Shown: piece by piece, positions 57,765 to 64,000 of the stretch | Layout: each line of letters begins with the position of its first letter | Position numbering within the stretch: position 1 is the first letter of the stretch | Assembly: GCA_013407085.1 (NCBI GenBank) | Contig: JACCGJ010018177.1 | Location: 1-64,000, forward strand | Direction of reading: 5' to 3' | Origin: Atriophallophorus winterbourni | Taxonomy: Eukaryota; Platyhelminthes; Trematoda; Plagiorchiida; Microphallidae | Length of the DNA: 64,000 nucleotides | Program-made: the position numbers and the translations under genes | Notes under the pieces: model-generated | Told to the model about the DNA's origin: nothing | What the model saw: only the letters and a program-made list of their open reading frames with translations | The model's database searches: none

Positions 57765-60700
57765 AAAAGCGAGAAAAGTCGATGCGAAACGTTTGTATGA
57801 TCTGATGCTGACACGAATCGTTGAAGGTCATTTAGAACATATATTATAATTAATTTCACCTTGTGGCAATCAGATGAAGTTTCAGGTCAGTAGTTTATAA
57901 AAAATCAGTTTGACTTATTTTATTCATTGTTACGGTGTCTGCCACCGAGACGAGCTTTCTGTGATGATTATCCAGATAAGATGCATTTCTCTTAATTACA
58001 CAAAGTTGCGGTATGTTAAAGCGAAGCTTGAGATTGAAAACTGTCAAAAATACTCAAACCATTCATCTGACAACAAATTTCGAAATTTAATCAATCGAAA
58101 AATGTTAATGTAAACAAATAATTCAAGAGCAATACCAGAAACTCAGATTAATCGGTCCCAATGATCAATTTTAAATTGGGTAATTGTTGATGGCTTGTAC
58201 ATTTTCGCAATCACGTGATTTCTGAGCACCTACAATAGGCCCTTTGGCTTCTCCCTAGGTTTATAAATTATTTGCTTGTATGCGGTTAAATGAGATTTAT
58301 CGGCACATATTTTGTTTAACGTTACAGGTATATCATGCCACAAACAGCTCGACACACTAAATAGCATATCATACAGGACAGTAATTTCGGCTATCACAAT
58401 TCACGCAAACTTGCCGAGACTACCGCTCAACATTATCATGGTGTATATTATATTATTTTTTCAATATTATAGACGCTTTCAAAATTTTGTTATAATAGAC
58501 AGACAGTCAGTCAACAAATAGAAGCGGAACCTGTATGCGGCATAGATAATATCATTCATCAGAAACATCATGCCAAATTATAACCGTGAGAAAATGTTAC
58601 ACATCAATAACGTGCGGAAGATTACTGATGATTCGTAGCTCCGCATTTCAATTGATAAATGTTACGTTACGTCAAGAAAACTGTGTTTCTAGATCAGATA
58701 ACCTATTGAATTGACAGCAAAAAAATTGTGATAAAATGCGTTGGCTATTTCACACAAAACTGTATTTAAGCAGAGTCTGATTGATGTATAAAATCGGTAA
58801 GTGGTTGAACGTAATTAAACATGAATGCTCCTTCCGGTTTCGTATTTATTAGAGATGAATAAATCGTTGATTTTCAATTGTGGTATGATTTGAAATATTT
58901 CGTTTCGAATTATATCTTGAAATATTGAATAGTAATCATAGAGTAATAATGAGTTCAATGTAAATCATTTTAATATGCGTTTCAAAATCTGAGTTTAACG
59001 ACACCACTATGTATTTGGAATTACAATCAGGCATTTTGTCTGTTTATCTTTGTATTATAAAAACCTTGATACAAAATGCGCAGGCGCGATATTCAAAAGT
59101 ATAGTCAAGAGTACACTCTTTTGTTTTTCGGGAAGTTTGAAAATGTTTTACTGCGTCGATCCATTAGATGAATTCCGATAAACTTAACAGAAGCTTGAAG
59201 TTACCCATAATTTTATCGTTTTTTTCCTGGAATTATTTCACTTTGATTCCATACATTTGAGCTAATTTGAAAGCACTCAGCCGGGTCAGCGTGAGTAAGA
59301 AATGCTGGCATCAAGCTTTTACCATCATAAATTATATTTTTGAAACGAGTGAGGAAATCTCGATATTTGATTGTAAGATTTCTGCAAACAAGCACACAAG
59401 GCGTTTACTTGGTGATTGCAGGCATCTAGAAAATAGTGAAAATCAATTATGGTATTTGGGTTAAGAATTCGTTTGATTTTAGCCGTAGACAGACTGCATA
59501 TATTTATTAATTTTTTGACGGCGGTTGAATTGAATATTGGAAACCAAATGAAAATTAACTCATCTAATTTCAGTATGCATATAATATGTATGTAGGAATC
59601 TTCCAAATTTTACGAAATTATAATTTTCCTTGTTATCGGCCTGTTTTCTATTCTGTAAATTATTATTTTAGGACTATAGAGTTCTACTATCCCCAGATTG
59701 AGATAAAATGCGAATTCAAATATTTTAAAGTTTGTGATCTGATGGTTAAACTCATATTTAATTGACAATAGATTATTTAAGATATTGGTTCGTCTGCACG
59801 TTTAGTTTTATACAGGTATAATTTTTAGGATGTTTGCTGTCGTAAATTAACTACTTTATATATCTGATGCGCCAAACGATAAAAACAACTTCAAGGGCAG
59901 CGTTAACAGCGAATTTCGATATGTTTAACCAAGACAATATTAGTGATTGATTTACGAAACTTGTGATTTAAAGTGCTTAAAATAATGCCCGTCTAGTGTC
60001 TTGCTGTGAAGACCGTGCTAACAAAATTAGAAAGGTCATTAGATGGGTACATTTTATATTTCAGAAAATATCAGATGCTGGGATCTAAAGCCACTAGTAT
60101 AAGGTCGCACTTAATAATTTTCCCGGTGAAACTGTTTTGCCATGACACTTGTTATAGTTACTCGTGTAATGACTAAATGGATCTATCAAGCTATGATATA
60201 AAGCTTGCACCTTACTTAACCTAACAAGAGTTCTTAATGGAAAACCAATAAATGAATGTTTGTTGAAGATAGCTGATGAAAATATTTATAAATATTTGCG
60301 ATTTATTATTTGTCCTAATTTAAAGCGCAATTTGTCTAATAAACATCAGCATTGAATTAGGATTTGTAAAGAAATTTGATCAAGTCAGTGTTCATCAATG
60401 GCTCATTCAAAGGATGATACGCTTGGTACCCATTCTGTGAATGATTATCTTCTCAGTCGCGAATGTTTAGTGTTTTAAGATGTACGTTATTCCGTCGATG
60501 GTTGGCATTTTGCATCACGTTCTGTCGCGTATTTTGAGGGTAATTTGCTTGAATCTAGTTCAATAGCAAACACAGATGGAAAATAGCCATAGAATATACT
60601 CGAATGAATAACTGCAATAGATGAGCACAAATTCCAGCATGAAATTTAACAATCTTACCACTTCATGTCGACAAAACTTGCCTATGGCCACAACAAACAA

Positions 60701-62285
60701 TAAATTATAAAAATGCTATCTGTTTATTCTCAGTGTATACATTTATCGTGCTCATGGATGATAATCAAACGTTAATTTTTCATTTAACACTCTAGAACAA
60801 AGTTTCACGAAATGACAGATATGCTATTGTGTGAATGCTAGTTTATGGTTATTTTACCTGCATTATCCCCCATCAAATAGACGGAGACAACGAAACTATT
60901 TTCGAGAAATTTTAATTCGGAATCGCCTAGCTTATATTCAACTGTGCAATTTCAATAGAGTAAAGTTTCGATTTTCCGTAATCACTTAAAGCTTTCTCCT
61001 AAATCACCAACGAAATACTTGAAACGACCACCTACTAAATTCTAAACCAACTTCCGCATCTGATGACTGCTAAACTTAAAATTCTCAGTGTGTTGTAAAT
61101 TAAATTGCCCTCAACATAATACTGTTCCATTGATCGCAAGCCGGCTTGCAGTTTTCAGCGCCCAAATCATATGCAGAATTAATCACAATATACATTCTAG
61201 CCAGCATTTTCCTATCTGTCGCGATTGAGTGTGCGTTTTTTTGTAAGAAATAATAAATCAACGTCTATGAAATAGGCTTGGATTATTATTTTAAAAATTA
61301 AATGCAAAACCTTGTAAAAATGCTCATTTAGCAAGATTCACTTTACTAAGGTATGTGGAGTTTATTTTAGATCGTAGAATTTTAAGAATCTAGGCACATT
61401 CAAAAATGACAGCTTTTATTTTTTTCAATTGACGCCGTATATTCTTTATATCCATTCCTTGTCTGGCAAAATTGTTTATGTATGAGTAATAATACCATAA
61501 TAGAAAAAAGGCTTGAAGAGAGTATTTAATAATTAAGTACTTTAGAGATGAATAGTAAGTCTATAAGCATACTAAACCAACTATAAAATGAGTTTTGTAT
61601 TATACGTATCCTTTCAGAAATGTATCCCTGCATATTACTTCACATTATAAACATTGTCTGCCACCACTACTCAGTATGAACAAAAATCATGTTATTATCG
61701 AAGCGAAAGGGCAGGCGGGAATTAAATGATGAAATAAAGACCAGATTTTGGTGTGTTCACATCCCGTGTACCTAAATTCTACTAGCGCACTCCAGCTGTT
61801 TACTGGGGAATAGATTTGTGCGATATTCAATGAAATAATCTGGCAAAATATTCTGCAGATCTGGCAATAGAAGCTTAACAGGCAATAATAGATGCAATCA
61901 CAACCTAGTTCACAATTTTTGATGTTCAAACTCGGTAGGTGTATGCGGGACTCAATTCATGTTGGGATATTCTTCACTGAGTTAAACGAAATTACGGCCA
62001 GCCTGATACAATGTGAGCAAATATGAAGAAACGCGTCTATACACAAAAATGATGCTCCAACAAGTGTAACCACTCGAAAGCAATCGATATTTGTTCTGTT
62101 AAAATTTCTTCACTCTCAATAGTAAAACACGACGTATAAACTAACGAAAAATTGTCACCTTTTTACCACGTTGTTCTATGCAAATCTACTTTAAGTTTCG
62201 TGCTGATTTACCAAAATGATAGCAATTTGAAAAGAGCTCAATGTTCATTTTTTGTATTACCAATAGAAAACACTCGAGAAACAAT
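57765..62285. other. Kinesin intron, no other supported feature
   Basis: A 4.5-kb AT-rich intron by phase-consistent exon joining. Several plausible-looking small exons in it were tested and rejected because the flanking kinesin exons already join perfectly. Confidence 0.6.
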
Positions 62286-62289
62286 TTAC

Positions 62290-62359
62290 CTGTTAGCTAT
62301 CCCGCGGGCAATGATCGCATCAATGTGGCTTTTATTTTCAATATCTAAAATCGTGAGTC
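62290..62359 (-). CDS. Kinesin gene, exon before switch I
   Basis: Acceptor ATGTTTTGTCTTTCAG (AG at 62,361-62,360) and donor GTAAAT (GT at 62,289) enclose 70 nt: two bases, LTILDIENKSHIDAIIARGI, AN, two bases. With a preceding G the junction gives GLT. The pattern GLT..DI.N...I..II.RG.ANR is the kinesin segment upstream of switch I (EGLT...V.N..EI..LL..GN.NR). AG plus A from the next exon restores the Arg. This is the most upstream exon I can defend. Confidence 0.88.
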
Positions 62360-63455
62360 CTGAAAGACAAAACATTTTACCAAAAACATAAATAAATAAA
62401 CGCCGTTTTATAGCACGAATCAAAATTAAATATCTTTAACCGTATTTCGCTTGATTGAAAATATGTAAGACTACAAAGACTAGAGATTTCCGCAACGTCT
62501 AATAAAAAACTTTTGATTTGCGAAATTTGATATTGGTATTTTCTTGCTGAAATGGATGGTTATTTATTTGGAATCTTGTTACAGGAGATCATTTTAAATT
62601 TATCCCATAGTAGATATTATTACTCCATCTCCATCACAGCAGAATCACTCTAATTAGTATAGCGCATGAATAATTTGATCGAGAAAATTTCGAGGCATAT
62701 CAACTTGTGTAGTGTTTTATTTTGTTGAAGAGCAAAGAGCGCCTTCTAAAACTGCATCTTTTCTGATTTCCTGCCAAAATTCACATAAATCATTACATCT
62801 TTTAACTATTCCCAATGTGTTGACATGGAAATATTCTAATTACGTTTAATCAGTTTCCCATGTGTCTTCAAATTTCAATTATTTGCCAGAATGCGAATTA
62901 TTCTGAACAAAACTAGAGCAAACTAGCTGCAATTCAATCGCGTCAGCCAGTATTTGGTAAGGTTCAAGATATTAAGTAAAATTAGCATATGTTCGATCTT
63001 ATAGAATATACGAAAAGACTCGTTTTTCATCGCTTATGACGCTATTCGACATCGGTGAATGGTATATTAAATGCGGCAGCGATTTAATAAAAATTGACTT
63101 CGGATATGGGGCGGTTTGTAAATTTCGAAGTTATCACCTTCCCTGTGAAATTATCCCTGAAGCATTTAAGGTGCATGAATTTCTTCCATTGAAATTAAAA
63201 AAAGCAACATTCGTATAAGAAACTTGATTATATGCATCGGATTACCTGTGCTGCGATAAGTTTAATACCAATTGCTTTCCATAGATTGCTTAGATTTGAA
63301 GCTAGTCATTTGTTTTATATTCAAGTGTCATAATCGATTCTAGATGCACAATTTTGGCATTTGGAGGCCTCAAGATGCACAGCCGATTCTCCAAGTCACA
63401 TTGTTAGGAATTGTGTAATCGACTGAAAACGCAAGCTCAGGTTTTACTCTCTTAC

Positions 63456-63492
63456 CCCAGTCAACTAGGTAAGTTAGTATCGAACAGTTGAC
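63456..63492 (-). CDS. Possible further upstream kinesin exon
   Basis: A consensus donor GTAAGA (GT at 63,455) closes a 37-nt stretch after an AG at 63,494-63,493. It reads VNCSILTYLVDW plus G, which with the next exon gives VDWGLTILDI. The phase is right and the hydrophobic pattern resembles a GPYVEGLT junction, but the acceptor is weak and the exon too short for certainty. The motor P-loop exon was not found between here and 64,000. Confidence 0.2.
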
Positions 63493-64000
63493 CTCCATAA
63501 AACCACATTTGGATTATGTTACGATATTTGCTTTGCTATTATACGTGCTGTGTGGCCAATGCATCCTGCTACATCGGAGAACATGAATACATGTTGAGTT
63601 TGACTGAGTAGGGAACTCGTCATTAAGCCTCTTCCCGATTATTCAATTGTATGTTTTTACTGACACATATTCATCCGGAAACGATTAGTACGTGGCGTTT
63701 AAGACTTTGGAAAACATCAAAACCTTCTGAACCGGCTTAAGTAATAGCGTAAAAATGTTTTGTGGATAGATATAATGAGTTAAGGTTTTATGGTTCGAAA
63801 TTCTAATAATTGATAACACGACCGGATTTAGGTATGAATGAAAATGTGCGAAATAACTATATATTACTATATATAACGATTAGATCAAATGTACGGGTTA
63901 GATATACTAGCTTTATGACCGGTCCGTTTTCATTCTTATATTCAACTTGGGACCCGACTCGAGAAGACATCACGAAGGATAATTATGTTCACGTTGTACA

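Noticed and set aside
58160..58250. Minus-strand frame GEAKGPIVGAQKSRDCENVQ, compared with the kinesin GPYVEGL segment.
   Set aside because: Wrong phase for the 57,761 exon and superseded by the exon at 62,290.
59213..59395. Minus-strand frame NLTIKYRDFLTRFKNIIYDG behind a good acceptor, compared with the kinesin VSYLEIYNE segment.
   Set aside because: It lies inside the intron between two exons that join exactly, and it lacks the EIYNE core.
61760..61865. Minus-strand stretch reading ICRIFCQIISLNIAQIYS, similar to the kinesin IPRICEDLF segment.
   Set aside because: The exons at 62,290 and 57,761 join in phase around it, and that segment should lie upstream of 62,359, not downstream.
63036..63218. 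Plus-strand 60-codon frame, and on the minus strand a DNFEIYKPP string recalling kinesin EIYNE.
   Set aside because: The minus frame has no borders in the phase required by 62,359, and the plus frame has no partner.
1..64000. Bacterial-type features (operons, CRISPR, riboswitches) and tRNA or rRNA genes.
   Set aside because: Nothing of the kind is visible. The repeats are dispersed transposon-type units, not spaced arrays, and no cloverleaf or rRNA signature was noticed by eye.

Overview
This is animal nuclear DNA, most likely from a flatworm (trematode or cestode). It is AT-rich, genes have short exons in kilobase-long introns, and decayed RTE-like and CR1-like LINE retrotransposons are dense. 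The phylum is inferred from style and repeats, not from a decisive marker. There is no bacterial operon structure.

Layout. Positions 1-14,900 are a retrotransposon graveyard. They hold the 3' part of an RTE-like LINE, a CR1-like reverse transcriptase scrap, two long degenerate antisense RTE-like LINEs, a 3' fragment of a third LINE with a C-terminal zinc finger, and about seven copies of a composite dispersed repeat, some carrying an antisense RT scrap. Positions 14,975-24,774 (minus) are one uninterrupted ~9.8 kb exon with 3,261 open codons, encoding a giant helical protein ending in coiled coils. Positions 25,000-40,700 are mostly noncoding. They contain a two-exon plus-strand gene (29,356-29,536 joined to 35,799-36,073) for a 151-aa secreted protein whose cysteine pattern resembles noggin, a possible extra plus-strand terminal exon at 38,931-39,119, a CR1 3' end and several repeat cores. 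Positions 40,784-62,359 (minus) carry a kinesin gene that I assembled exon by exon.

The kinesin exons (62,290-62,359; 57,689-57,761; 56,046-56,113; 52,485-52,582; 47,808-48,005; 47,619-47,716; 47,486-47,578; 42,424-42,512; 40,784-41,462) have GT/AG borders and every junction is phase-compatible. Read through, they give switch I, switch II, alpha-4, the loop-12 region, the PYRNSKLT segment, the last motor helix and the neck. The neck and the NKSLV-like region look kinesin-3-like. The P-loop and the start of the motor were not found and probably lie beyond 64,000.

The giant exon lies downstream of the kinesin on the same strand, so the two may form one kinesin with a giant tail. A direct join from 40,830 to 24,774 is not in phase, however, so a missing exon would be needed, or the giant exon is a separate gene. 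The noggin-like gene lies on the opposite strand in the gap. If the two minus-strand parts are one gene, it is nested in a 16-kb intron.

The kinesin introns hold later insertions. The clearest is a 220-bp piggyBac-type MITE with TTAA flanks, sitting inside a LINE fragment. One repeat core (consensus around CCGGTTTC..GCTGTTTGC..TCATCAGGT..GACAGTAAGAT) recurs about 19 times across the window and links several repeats that look different at first sight.
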